A DNA stretch of 64,000 bases from Cordia subcordata. Its lineage: Eukaryota; Streptophyta; Magnoliopsida; Boraginales; Cordiaceae. The notes under the pieces were generated by a model, which saw only the letters and a program-made list of their open reading frames with translations, searched no databases and was not told the DNA's origin. The position numbers and the translations under genes are program-made. Location of the stretch: positions 16,838,001-16,902,000 of the forward strand of contig JAPTOF010000005.1 of NCBI GenBank assembly GCA_028554755.1, written 5' to 3'. Below, piece by piece: positions 11,797-22,580 of this stretch (its first letter is position 1; every line of letters starts with the position of its first letter).

Positions 11797-12752
11797 GATT
11801 TATTAGAGACTACCTAAGAAAGAGAAAAAGATAATTTTGCTTCGCTTGTAGTTGATTCTAGAGCTAGTTTGAGGTTATTTCATTAAATACGTAAGCTTTT
11901 AAATCAAGGATTAATTCCTTGTTATCCCTTTCATCTCCACTGATTTTCACATTGTCACCTCCATCTTTCAATTGTATCGATCAAGTTACATAATTAGTCA
12001 TTTTCTCTTCTTTTTTTTTTGGGTCAATACTGTATCTTTGCTTGGGTTCTGTTGTTTTATCGACTATGTCGTGCTTTCGACGGGGTGGCGTACTTCAGGT
12101 CATGCTTTCTTTCCTTATTTGTTGTCGACGTGCTTGCGGCCAAGTGAATGCCATCTCTAGTAAGGGTGTATAATAGTGATGGGAATGGTATTCTATTTCA
12201 CCTTAACCATATTCTGTTAGAGTATAGAGATTAGGCGGGATTTTCTTCCAAAAATATTTGTCTAGGTGGGACGAAGTATTTTGCCCCTACCTTGGTACAC
12301 GAGCCCTTGTTAAGGAGGCGGGCACAGGTAAGGGTTTATCGACCCTACCGTACATTGCTCCTATATATCCGTATATATATAATATTTTGTATTTTCTTGT
12401 CTAACTATATAATTTTTTTTATTATAAAAATTATAACAATGAAATTTTTTTTCTTATACTGCTTTGAAAATGAAAGTTTAACTTTTCTTAGCAAAATTTT
12501 GTGATGTTTTTGTGTTAAGAGTAATTTATGTATTATTAATAGGTATTGGTTTTAAGAAATAAGAGTTGTAATCCATTTTTACCCACTTCACATTGTTGAC
12601 CAGTACTTTATAAGAGCAAGGTAAGACTTTTTTTCATTGGATAGGAAGAGATATAAGATAGGGTTAAAGACACAAGTTTTTCCACTTTGTGCAGGATAAG
12701 GGTTAATAAACTCCGTCCTTATCTCACTCCATTATCAATGCTAAAGCGTTGA
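10264..12752. other. Gene-free stretch
   Basis: Short frames here lack any family motif and are broken by A/T runs. A (TA)n run lies at 11767-11792. I see no RNA gene or transposon end that I can support. Confidence 0.5.
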
Positions 12753-12840
12753 TTTTGGGTTGTAAAATGGGTTCATTAGATACATTTTTGTTCATCTTTT
12801 GGGTTGTAAAATGGGTTCATTAGATACATTTTTGTTCATC
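12753..12840. repeat. Perfect 44-bp tandem duplication
   Basis: Two identical 44-bp units (12753-12796 and 12797-12840) lie directly head to tail, each starting TTTTGGGTTGTAAAATGGG. Perfect identity implies a recent duplication, by slippage or repair, or an assembly artefact. Confidence 0.9.
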
Positions 12841-15471
12841 ATCGTTGATGGCTTCCCTCTCCAGTCTCCACCATCTACGGTAGTGTTTGTTAGGGTTCGC
12901 GTTATTGAGCCTTATTCTGTATATCAGGCTCTCGTATGTTGGATTTGTGTTTTTTGCTTGTTGGGCTTTTTCTAACCCATTGATTTGTAACTTTCTTTTA
13001 TTGGGCTTTTGTATGTCACCCCATCAGACGTATCTAAACTTTCTTTTATGTTAAATCTTTCTAATCGCACATAAGCAATGATGGTGCAGAACTACCAATT
13101 ACGGACTTCGTAGCTTAGTCCAAAATAAAAATCACAAAAACAATTTGATGGTGTTGATCTTGGCCTTCGTGTAGAGTATGTTTGGCCTAATTTTAACAAA
13201 CCTAAAAATGTTTTTTTTTTTTTAATGAGTTTACAAACTGCAATTAATTTATTTAGCACATATTCTAAAAGAGTTTTACATAAAAGTAAGAGTTTAAAAA
13301 AAATCAAAAATCAAAAGTAAATTCAAAAATCAAAAGTTCTAAATTGGAGTTCTGTTTGAAACAAACTTCTGAAAATTTATTTTTATATTATGTCTTTTTT
13401 TTTCTTTTTTGCTCAATAAAACTATTTCATAGTTTTGAAAGTTTAATATTACCCTCGAAACAACTAAAAACTCATATCTTAAAATATAAAACTAAACAAT
13501 CAATGACTTTTATTCTAAAAAATTTTTGCCTAAAACTATACTAATACTAAACGCTCAGAAGAACTAAACAATATGGCGGTCTAAAACTATATAGGGAAAG
13601 GGAATGATGATAATTTCGATATTAAGGTTGTGCTCAACAGGGTAAATACCCCTTTATCAATATACCTTCCCATCATCTACTTAGCCATTTGTACTTCTTC
13701 ATATACTTCTTTTCTCTAAAAATATATTAAGAGGCACCACATGCTAGACATGATTAGAGGGAAGTTTCCCTTCATCACCTTTACTAGTAAAACCTTACAA
13801 TATGTGTCAATTTTGCCACTATTTTTAGTTAAGCAACCAATCCTTCTGAAAATGATCATAGCCTCCGAAGGATTGTTACTTGAATTTGTGTCTTTTTATT
13901 GGAAATACAGAACCAACATATGTTTGGAAGGTTGCCAAATCTTAATAGCGAATTGTTGGAGAACGATGTTAGAAGGTCTCTTTCCTTCAAATATCATTCA
14001 CTTAATTTAACGTTACTTCTCTTTTTGAAAGGAAAAAAAAAAAATCAATAGCAAACCAAAAGGCCCTGGATAATCATCCAAAACTATCTATTCGATGTAT
14101 GTTGTTCTTACAAGAATATTACCAAAGAAATTGACAAGCTCCAGGGTGGGATCAAATATCCAACTAGGATAAAGAAAATTAAGCATAGGACTTTGAGCTA
14201 AACAATCATCTAACCTATTTGTGGGTTGGGGTTTAAGGAATGCTCTGAGTAATTGAAACTACTTTTTTCATAAGTGATAATTTGGATTTGAATTCTATGA
14301 GCGGTGGGGCTTAAATCAGGGATGGGCAATGTAAAAAGAATTATTTGAGGTTGACAAACATACGTATACATATCCACTAATCAGAAAAAAGGAACTTAGA
14401 CCTCATTCAACAAAGGGTCCAACTTCTTCTGCATAATTTGCTGGTCATAACGGGGGTTGCAGCACAAACCCACTATTGGGCCCAGTTTCATATTGCCCCA
14501 CGGATTTGTCCATTTTATATGAACAATTTTCGCACCCTCCGCATCTATATCTATATATACTGTATAAAATAAAGTTCATATTTATTTTTAATAGCATATG
14601 TTGGAGTTCATATTTTTATGAGTTGTTTTCTTCAATTATGAGTTAATCTTCAATAAATGCATTATTCTTCTTGTATTACTTTTATTTTCCTATATCAGAT
14701 TTTTCGTTTTCTATTTCTACTCTCTCAATAGGGATATTCTATTCAATTATATCAGATATTCCATGAAAAAAATATGATTAGTATTGAATTCTGTTAAATT
14801 AACTTTTATAAATTAAATTTATATTTTGTCCATAAAGACATTAAAACATCAATAATAAAAAAAATAGAAATACTTATTTTATCTACGCTATAAATGACTA
14901 ATCTTTTTATCATTTTCTCCCGTACATCGCACATAGTTGTCAACAATGATGTTAGTAAGGCTCAAATTGGAATGACAACAGCAATATTATTTATTCCTGT
15001 GAAGTTATGATATGATATTTAACGCTAAAAAAATTTCAATACAGCTAATCATTTTTAAGCTTGATGTTGATCAGATGACATGATATTCTCAATGCTATTT
15101 ATTTATTATTGTAAAGTTATGCTATGATATTTGCCTTTTACCGTCGTATTATCTTCTTTACTTCCTTACAGGTGGATCTTCGATTTGATAGCTTTATGCT
15201 TTTACACCCATGTGGGTGTTTTGATTAATGATTTAATTTGCACAACCAACTTGTAGTAAAGTCCCCAAATTTAAAACATAGAGAACCTAGTTTTTATCAT
15301 CATGAGTTGGTTGAAAAATAAGTAAGAAATTATTATAATAAGATCTTAAGATTTGGGTATTCAATTGTTAATTTTTTAAGATTAGCATAATGAAAAGTTA
15401 AATGTGGCTTACTTTGGGTTCCATTTAAGGAAACACGTTGTTACCATTTATCCTCGAGAAATATATTTGAA
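12841..15471. other. Gene-free stretch
   Basis: The longest frame (13741-14010, plus, 89 codons) has no family signature and I do not call it a gene. The sequence is AT-rich and otherwise featureless. Confidence 0.5.
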
Positions 15472-15690
15472 CTAATTTGGATTGGTTATTTTAAAAGCAT
15501 TTTCTTTTATAACTTTTGAAGAAATTTTTTTTTTTTGTAAAAAAAAACTTAAAATTTTTGGTTTTTGAAAAAAAGAAGTTAAAATTGAGATTTTTTTTAA
15601 TATTTTTTTTAAAGTCAAATTCAAATACTTATTCAAAAAAACTATATTTTTTAAAAGTGCTTTAAAAAAAAAGGGAAAAGATCCAAGTCA
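15472..15690. mobile_element. MITE-like repeat beside the Copia insertion
   Basis: It starts AATTTGGATTGGTTATTTT and ends near AAAGATCCAAGT, with the A/T and TTTTTGAAAAAAAG blocks of the MITE family. The Copia insertion site (AAGTG, 15694-15698) is within about 10 bp of its right end, so the retrotransposon landed at the edge of an older MITE. Confidence 0.4.
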
Positions 15691-15693
15691 TAC

Positions 15694-15698
15694 AAGTG
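15694..15698. repeat. Target-site duplication, left (AAGTG)
   Basis: AAGTG immediately precedes the left LTR and is repeated exactly after the right LTR at 25657-25661. A perfect 5-bp duplication is the expected footprint of LTR-retrotransposon integrase and fixes the element's ends. Confidence 0.92.
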
Positions 15699-17015
15699 TG
15701 TGGGGGCAAATATCTTACGAGAGGGAGGGGTGAATTAAGATATTAATACTAATTTTTGTTTTTTAAAATTTACAGAAAATTTACAACTTCTAACAATCAA
15801 TATATCAAACACAAGATAAGCAAGCTAAGTAGGAATAAAAATAGAAGTGTAAGGAGAAGAGAAACAAACGATTTTAAAGTGGTTCGGCCAAGCCTACGTC
15901 CACTGCCCAAGGAAGCTCCCCTTAGGACTTCAAAGATTTCTATTAAGATGCTTCTTCAAAACTTGGTGAAGCACAAACCAAGTTCTTACAACTTCTTTGA
16001 AGCCTAACTTCAAAGAACCCAAGAGATTTACTCTATAGGATTTCCCCACATTTTACAAGCTTTAATGAATAAATCTTACAAAGATTACAGCTCTCAAAGT
16101 GTGTATGTACTCAAGAATATGAAAAGATTGAATCTGAGATTTTCTTCAAGAAGAAGATGAATAAGCTCTTAAAAGCTCAAATATATTGCAAGAATGGCTT
16201 AAAGATGGATTAAATGATGATAAACACTTTAGCACACTTCAATTTGATGATTAGAAAGTGTATTGAATGAGTATTTAAAGAGATTTTAGGGGTTAGGGTT
16301 TATGGTAGGTGAAGAAGGAGTGATTTTTTTAGCAGAACGGTAATAAACGGCTAGTGCATTTATTACAGCACCCGCTTAGTCGGTCGATCGGCTAGGTCGT
16401 CCGGCTTACCTTTCTCCTTCTCTGACTAGGCCGGACGCCTTAGCCGGTCGACCGGCTAGGGGGTCCGGCTTTTCCCTTCACCTCTCTGTTTTGGCCGGGG
16501 GACCCACCCAAGTCAGCCGGTCGGCCATGAAGTCCGGCCACTCCAGAATGTGAAGTAAAGCCAGATTTTTGTAAAGTTCATTTAAAGTGAAAATTTCACA
16601 ACTCTAAATCATTTTGAATAATTTTGTAAACACATGTTGTGAATTGAAACGCCCCAAAAACTCATTTTAACTCTATGTGTGCATTCAAATACATTTGTAC
16701 ATATGTTATTTCAAATGTGCAAGACTTGAAAATTTTTGCTATGAATAAGAAAAAGATTTTGAGCCAAGTCCACCCAATATATAGGCATTTCACAAAAAAG
16801 AGCAAGAAGAAAAACAAATTCGGTACCCCTTATGGCTTCTCTTCTTCTCCTTATGCATTCTCATCTTTTCTTCCTTCAAATAAGGCTTTTTGCACATCTT
16901 CATATCTTTCAAAGTTTCCTATTGATATCATCTCATTTTCGCAAGAAGCTTTTTAGTCAAATAATGCATATATATTTTTTCATCATCAAAATCAATAATG
17001 AATATTTAGCTAACA
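15699..17015 (-). repeat. 3' LTR of the Copia element (1,317 bp)
   Basis: On the minus strand it starts TGTTAGCTAAATATTCA and ends TTTGCCCCCACA. It matches the right LTR over its whole length except for a divergent GC-rich U3 tract at 16367-16541. A TATA-like TTTAAATAC on the minus strand sits at about 16272-16282. Confidence 0.95.
16367..16541. repeat. Palindrome-rich GC tract in the U3 of the 3' LTR
   Basis: Within AT-rich DNA this tract is GC-rich and made of diverged copies of a GGTCGACCGGC-type unit. It contains a perfect 18-bp palindrome at 16441-16458 (TAGCCGGTCGACCGGCTA). In element orientation it lies just upstream of the TATA-like site, so it is in U3 and not in the transcribed R/U5 part. 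Confidence 0.8.
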
Positions 17016-17029
17016 ATCTCCCCCTTTTT
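17016..17029 (-). other. Polypurine tract (PPT)
   Basis: The minus strand reads AAAAAGGGGGAGAT directly before the 3' LTR's TGTTAG, the classical position and composition of the primer for plus-strand DNA synthesis. Two further purine tracts lie upstream, near 17063-17076 and 17419-17435. Confidence 0.9.
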
Positions 17030-17220
17030 GATGATGACAAAATTTTTAAGATATTAGACAAAAGTGCTCCCCCTTAATATATGCATTTCTTTAAAAAGTG
17101 CATTTTTGAGAAAATGCTTTGACTAACAAATTTAAACTCATTTGCAAAGAAAAACAAGTAAACATAAACTCATTTGTAAGAACAAGTAAACATATCAGCA
17201 AAGCATACCATTCACCATTT

Positions 17221-17422
17221 ACTTCTCCAAACAGAGCTTTTGCATTTACCATTTAAACTAATGCAAATAGACAATACCATTCACCAAAGCATATATCACC
17301 AAAGCATAAATACCAAACCATACTTCTCCAAACAGAGCTTATGCATCCACCATTTAAACTAATGCAAATAGACAATACCATTCACCAAGGCATATATCAC
17401 CAAAGCGTAAATACCACCATAT
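17221..17422. repeat. Tandem repeat, two 101-bp units
   Basis: Two adjacent units with a period of 101 bp (17221-17321 and 17322-17422) share ACTTCTCCAAACAGAGCTT, ACCATTTAAACTAATGCAAA and a CACCAAAGCATA-type tail with few differences. They lie in the untranslated spacer between the additional ORF and the PPT. Confidence 0.85.
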
Positions 17423-17577
17423 TTCTCCCCTTTTGGCATCATCAAAATCAATATAAAGGCAGGAAAAGAAATGTATTAAAGAAATAACTTGGTAACCAAA
17501 GTCAAGAATGTAAAGGTCAACTAAAACTAAAAATTGTTTTCAAGTGGAATGAAAAATGTTTTTCAAAAAGAAGAAAA

Positions 17578-18966
17578 TCAGGGTGCGCGATCATGATGAT
17601 CCTTGAAGTATTCTCTCATGTCTGATTTCATAGCAGCCACTTTTGAATCAATATGTTGTCTCCAAACAGTGAGCTCGTCCCATTGGCTTGTCATAGTAGC
17701 TCGCATTTCGCTCATAATAGTGTTTAAAGCCTGTAATTGGGACAGAATCTGAGCCATCAAAGAAGGGTCTTCCTGTTGTCCCATCATACTAGAACCAGCA
17801 CCACGACGAATTTCTCTTCGGTGTTGCTCATCAATGTGCACTTGCTCCCTAAATTCTCTCAACACTCGCTTAAGAGTTGCTTCCTCAGTATTTTCCTCTT
17901 CTTTAGAGGTACTAACAACCATGGGTGTGGTTCCTGGTATGCCTATGTCGGGATAACCCTCAATTTCCGGCCCTTCATCTTCTTCAAAGGTGATATCTAC
18001 CCCACTAAGTATGTCATCAAGGTTTTGTGCAGTGGTGCCAAAGACAGGGTCGGTGAAAGTAGTCCCCTTCTTAGTCCTATTCCTAATTGCAGCTTGAGTG
18101 CTTTGGGGCAAACTTTTGAAGGTCTCTCTATTTATAGACTCCAAATTGTACCAAAAAATGCCCATGAAGTTCATATACAACATATCAAAATTCCAAGCAA
18201 ACACTTTATATGGAGCATCTGAAGATATGTTGAAATGAGAGAAAATATGCATTAAGGCCATACCATAACCAGGAGTGGTTGTTTTTCCTCCATCCTTTCC
18301 ACTAATATGTAACATATGTTGAAGGATTAGGAAAGGCAAAGCTATCTCCTTTTTCTCCCTAAGGCTATAATAGATATAAGCACACATGACTGGAATTTTG
18401 CCATCATTGATACTTCTAGGAAGAATTACTTCACTCATAATTTTAAGAGCAAGTCTCATATTAACATCAACATCTCTCAATAATGGAAGAATTAAATTGG
18501 GATCCTTAGGCCCTACTTTCTCCCATATATATTTTATGACTTCACCCGGGGTGACGGTTCCCTTAATTCCTTCTGGCCATCCTTGACTATTGTAGTGGCC
18601 TTCCCCATCAACAGGTATATGAAATGTTTCATGTAAAGTTTCCTCCTTAAGCACAAATTTTACCCCACAGACTGTAGAAGATAATTCAAGTTTTAGGCTT
18701 CTACAATGTATCTCAAGATTTTCATAAAACTCAATTACTAATTTATCTTGCACATCACAATGCAGATGTAGAAACGCAGACCATCTATCAAATAACGGCA
18801 AGATATCAGTGCCAGCAAAGTCAGAGTCCACGATATATTTACCGTATAAATTTGATTACTTGCCTTGAATCTTGGATACCGGAGGTGGTGGTGGTGGAGG
18901 AGATTGAGTTCTTGGCCTTTTCCCTTCTCTCCCACGTGCTTGACTTCTTCCCTATGGATTCACCAT
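17578..18966 (-). pseudogene. Additional 3' ORF of the Copia element (putative plant transposon protein-like)
   Basis: A long frame lies between RNase H and the PPT in the element's sense direction. The uninterrupted part (18831-17578) has 417 codons. The same frame extends upstream to an ATG at 18966 and adds 45 codons: a basic Arg/Gly/Lys segment and a run of seven prolines. That extension is broken by two stops (TAG at codon 5, TAA at codon 36). The body has a predicted helical N-terminal domain (around VIEFYENLEIHCRSLKLEL and GVKFVLKEETLHETFHIP) that resembles the uncharacterised 'putative plant transposon protein' domain. An acidic stretch follows (DITFEEDEGPEIEG) and then a C-terminal coiled coil (LMAQILSQLQALNTIMSEM). 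I see no membrane segment or signal peptide, so it does not look like an envelope protein. Function unknown; the family assignment is from memory of its appearance and is tentative. Confidence 0.6.
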
Positions 18967-19164
18967 GACTTCGCGTTGTTTTTGCAAGAATAATCGGTGA
19001 AAAACTTTGTTTTTGAAGTGGGCAAGCAAATGTTAGGAAGAAATTTGGAAGAAAACGGTTGAAAATTGAAGATTTTGAGATGGGTTTTGGAGAGTTTTGG
19101 CTAGGGTTTAAAATTTTGATAGAATGTAGTGAATTTGGGGTGAAAAACCTTCAATTTTTAACCC

Positions 19165-19312
19165 TGTCAGCGTTCAGTCAGTTGACCGGCTGGTCGCGAG
19201 GGTCGACTGGCTGGGTCGATCGGCAGGATGAGAGAGCATATTAAAAAGTTGTGTTTTAGCCGAACGCCTAAGGCCTTAGTCGGTCGACCGGCTTGGTTGG
19301 CCGGCTGGGTCA
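19165..19312. repeat. Internal copy of the GGTCGACCGG palindrome tract
   Basis: Between the additional ORF and RNase H lies a short GC-rich block with the same unit as the LTR U3 tract, including CAGTTGACCGGCTGG, GTCGACTGGCTGGGTCG and CGGTCGACCG (19281-19290). Its presence outside the LTR is unusual. Confidence 0.75.
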
Positions 19313-19372
19313 GAAGGTGCACAAATTTCTTATTTTTCATACCCAAGCCACATAAACACATATATATGCCAT

Positions 19373-19852
19373 TTAACCACATTTTATCACTCCAATTTCT
19401 CTCCTAATCTTGCAAAATTTATCCTCATGCAAAGGTTTAGTGAAAATATCAGCAACTTGATGTAAAGTATCAACAAATTCAAGAATTATATCACCTTTTT
19501 GTACATGATCTCTAATGAAATGGTGCCTAATCTCAACATGCTTCGTTCTTGAGTGTTGAATTAGGTTCTTAGTATGATTAATTGCACTAGTATTATCACA
19601 ATATATAGGAATATGATCATACTTCAATCCATAATCAAGTAAATTTTGTTTCATCCACAATATTTGAGCCACACAACTACTAGCTGCAATATATTCAGCT
19701 TCGGTGGTAGAAATAGCAACGCTATTTTGTTTCCTACAAGACCAAGGTACTAAAGAATGTCCTAGGAATTGGCATATTCCACTAGTGCTCTTACGATCTA
19801 CTTTGCAACCAGCATAGTCAGCATCAGAAAAACCATATAGATCAAATGACGT
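19373..19852 (-). pseudogene. Copia RNase H domain
   Basis: This is the end of pol. It reads through SDADYAG near its start, TTEAEYIA and KHVEIRHHFIRDHV, and ends with the Copia hallmark ADIFTKPL. The frame is open from just after an in-frame TGA near 19850 to the TAA at about 19373. RNase H removes the RNA template strand during reverse transcription. The annotated methionine at 19672 is internal and not a true start. Confidence 0.88.
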
Positions 19853-21178
19853 TCATTTAGCATACCAAAGCCCTAAATTAATTGTTCCCTTAAGATATCT
19901 AATTATTCTTTTTACAGCTGTTAAGTGAATTTCCTTAGGATTGGATTGAAATCTAGCACATAAGCACACTGAGAACATGATATCAGGTCTAGAGGTAGTT
20001 AAATATAATAGGCTACCGATCATACCTCTATATTTCTTCTCGTCTATTGATTTATCTTTCTCATTTGTATCTAGCTTTGTTGAGGGGCTCATGGGAGTTC
20101 CAATCTCCTTTGTATCTTCAAGTCCAAATTTCTTAATGATTTCCTTGGTATATTTGGCTTGATTAATAAAGATCCCCTCTTTTGCTTGTTTGATTTGGAG
20201 TTCGAGGAAGAAAGTTAATTTTCCCATCATTCTCATCTCGAACTCTTTGTGCATGCACTTTGAAAAATTCTCACGCAAGGAAACATTAGTAGCACCAAAA
20301 ATTATATCATCTACATAGATTTGGACAAGTAGAATGTCATTGTCTTTTCTTTTGATAAATAGGGTTGAATCAAGTTTTCCTCTTTCAAAATTGTTTTCTA
20401 TCAAAAATCCACTAAGTCTTTCATACCAAGCTCTAGGAGCTTGCTTTAAGCCATATAAAGCCTTTTCTAGTTTAAAACATGATTAGGAAAGCATGAATCT
20501 TCAAAACCGGGGGGTTGTTCAACATAAACTTCTTCTTCAATGAATCCATTTAAAAATGCACTTTTCACATCCATTTGATAAAGCTTAAAGTCCATGTGAC
20601 ATGCAAATGCAAGTAACATACGAATGGATTCAAGTCTAGCTACAGGAGCATAAGTTTCATCATAATCAATTCCTTCTTCTTGATTATATCCTTGTGCAAC
20701 TAGTCTAGCCTTATTCCTAGTCACTATTCCGGCTTCATCTAGTTTGTTTCGAATACCCATTTGGTTCTCATCACGGTCTATCTTTAGGTCTTTCAACTAG
20801 CTTCCAAACTTTATTTCTCTCAAATTGTTTGAGTTCTTCTTGCATTGCCATTATCCAATTTTCATCTAGTAGAGCTTCTTTTACATTTTTGGGTTCAATA
20901 TGAGAAATAAATGCATGATGCTCACAAAAAGTACTAATATTACGCCTAGTTCTTACACTTTCATTTGGATCATCGAGAATAAGATTTTGAGGATGGTTTC
21001 TCATGAACTTCCAGCTCTTTGGTAGATCTTTATGAGGTTCTTTTGTTTCATTATCTTTGTTTGAGCAATGTTTGATTTCCTCATTTGCTTGAGATCTCCT
21101 TTCTTGAAGTTTTTCTTCTTGTTTCGTTGGTTTTTCTTTGTCTTTTGGAGTTGAATCTTCAAGCGTTGTCCTTTCCAA
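19853..21178 (-). pseudogene. Copia reverse transcriptase domain, frameshifted
   Basis: This part of pol carries the Copia RT signatures RNKARLVAQGY, YAPVARLESIR, KSAFLNGFIEEEVYV, QPPGF and the catalytic YVDD box (LLVQIYVDDIIFGA), followed by the SRPDIMF and RYLKGT blocks of the connection region. Three one-base losses break the frame: two close together around 20765-20790 and one near 20472 in a T-run before the KALYGLKQ-type block. With those exceptions the domain is well preserved, so decay is recent or shallow. Confidence 0.9.
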
Positions 21179-21325
21179 AAGATAACCTACATCATCAATT
21201 TCATTTCTCGGCTCAAATGGATTAGTCTCATCAAATGTAATATGTATTGATTCTTCTACAACAAGAGTTCTCTTATTATATACCCTATATGCTTTACTTT
21301 TTGTGGAATAACCTAAGAATATTCC

Positions 21326-22216
21326 TTAATCGGATTTAGCATCAAATTTTCTTAAGTGGTCCTTAGTGTTTAGAATAAAACATTTACAACTAAATACCTT
21401 GAAGTATGATATTTTAGGAGTTTTGCCATGCCATAGTTCATGTGGAGTTTTGTTTAAAATAGGTCTAATCAATACTCTATTTTGCATATAGCATGTAGTA
21501 TTTATGGCTTCACTCCAAAAATATGTTGGCAAGTTGTGTTATTTTAGCATAGTCCTTGCCATTTCTTGTAATGTATTATTCTTCCTCTCTACTATCCCAT
21601 TTTGTTGAGGAGTACGAGGGGCCGAAAAGTTATGCTCAATGCCATGTTCATCACAAAAGTTCATGAAAGGAGTATTCACATATTCGGTGCCATTATCACT
21701 ACGGATACAAGTTATAAAATAGCCTTTCTCATTTTGCACTTTTCTACACAATCTTGCAAATTCATTGAAGGCGTCATTTTTATGTGCAAGAAACATGACC
21801 CATGTAAATCTAGTGTAATCATCAACTACAACAAATGTATACCTAGATCCTCCTAAGCTTGCTACATCAATGGGTCCAAACAAATCCATATGTAGTAGTT
21901 GTAATGCTCTATTTGTTGAAACTTTATTTAGGGATTTGAAGGATGTCTTATGTTGTTTTCCTAGTTGGCAAGCATCACAAATTTTATCTTTTTCAAATTT
22001 TAGCTATGGTAGGTCTCTAACTAGATCATGCTTTGACAAATCATTCAATAAGCTTATGCTAGCATGTCCTAATCTTCTATGCCATAACCAAGCATTATCA
22101 TGCACAACAGATAAACATTTAACATGCTGACATATAAGTTGATCAATTTCAACAGTGTAAATATTTTCATTTCTCTTAGCTACAAATAACACATTTTCAT
22201 TTCCACATTCATACAC
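21326..22216 (-). pseudogene. Copia integrase with pre-integrase zinc finger
   Basis: The N-terminal HHCC zinc finger is visible as WHRRLGH followed further on by CDAC. The catalytic core has the DDE residues in context: MDLFGP, IRSDNGTEY and GIVERKN. The frame is broken by in-frame stops at about 22245, 22004, 21540 and 21328, each a single-base change in otherwise colinear sequence. Integrase inserts the cDNA and produces the 5-bp target duplication seen at this element's flanks. Confidence 0.9.
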
Positions 22217-22246
22217 AAGGCATTTAGACGATTGAAAAACGACTTT

Positions 22247-22530
22247 CTAACCTTTGTCACATAATTGACTAATGCTAAGTAGATTAAATTTTAGACCTTC
22301 TACTAGTAGGATATTGTGTATAGCAAGAGAATTTTCATTACCAATGCTTCCTTTTCCAATAATTTTTCCTTTGCCATTGTCCCCAAAGGTAACATCTCCT
22401 CCTTTTGTCCTTTTTAGTCTGTAGAAAAGCAAAAAGTTCCCAGTCATGTGCTTGAAACAACCACTATCTAAGATCCATTTTATTTTGCTTGAATTGCTTT
22501 CATTGCATACCTACACGCATGAAATTCAAA
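22247..22530 (-). pseudogene. Copia aspartic protease region
   Basis: Just before the conserved MTGN stretch the minus strand reads LDSGCFKHMTGN, the Copia protease active-site motif (DSG). The following GKGKIIGKGS and ILLVEGLKFNLLSISQLCDKG blocks are typical of the protease to pre-integrase junction. The link to gag is broken by a frameshift in the 22500-22570 interval. Confidence 0.8.
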
Positions 22531-22580
22531 TACAATTCTTTATTTTGGGGTCCCCAACACCTTAGGTCCTTGGCATTAGT

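Noticed and set aside
13741..14010. Plus-strand frame of 89 codons
   Set aside because: No motif, ordinary AT-rich surroundings, and no splice partners that extend it.
16441..16458. Retroviral-type RNA dimerisation palindrome
   Set aside because: The palindrome lies upstream of the TATA-like box, hence in U3. It would be in the 3' end of the RNA but not in the leader where dimerisation sites normally lie.
17578..18831. Envelope protein in the Copia element
   Set aside because: The additional ORF has no signal peptide, membrane anchor or fusion-like segment, so an env role is not supported by the sequence.
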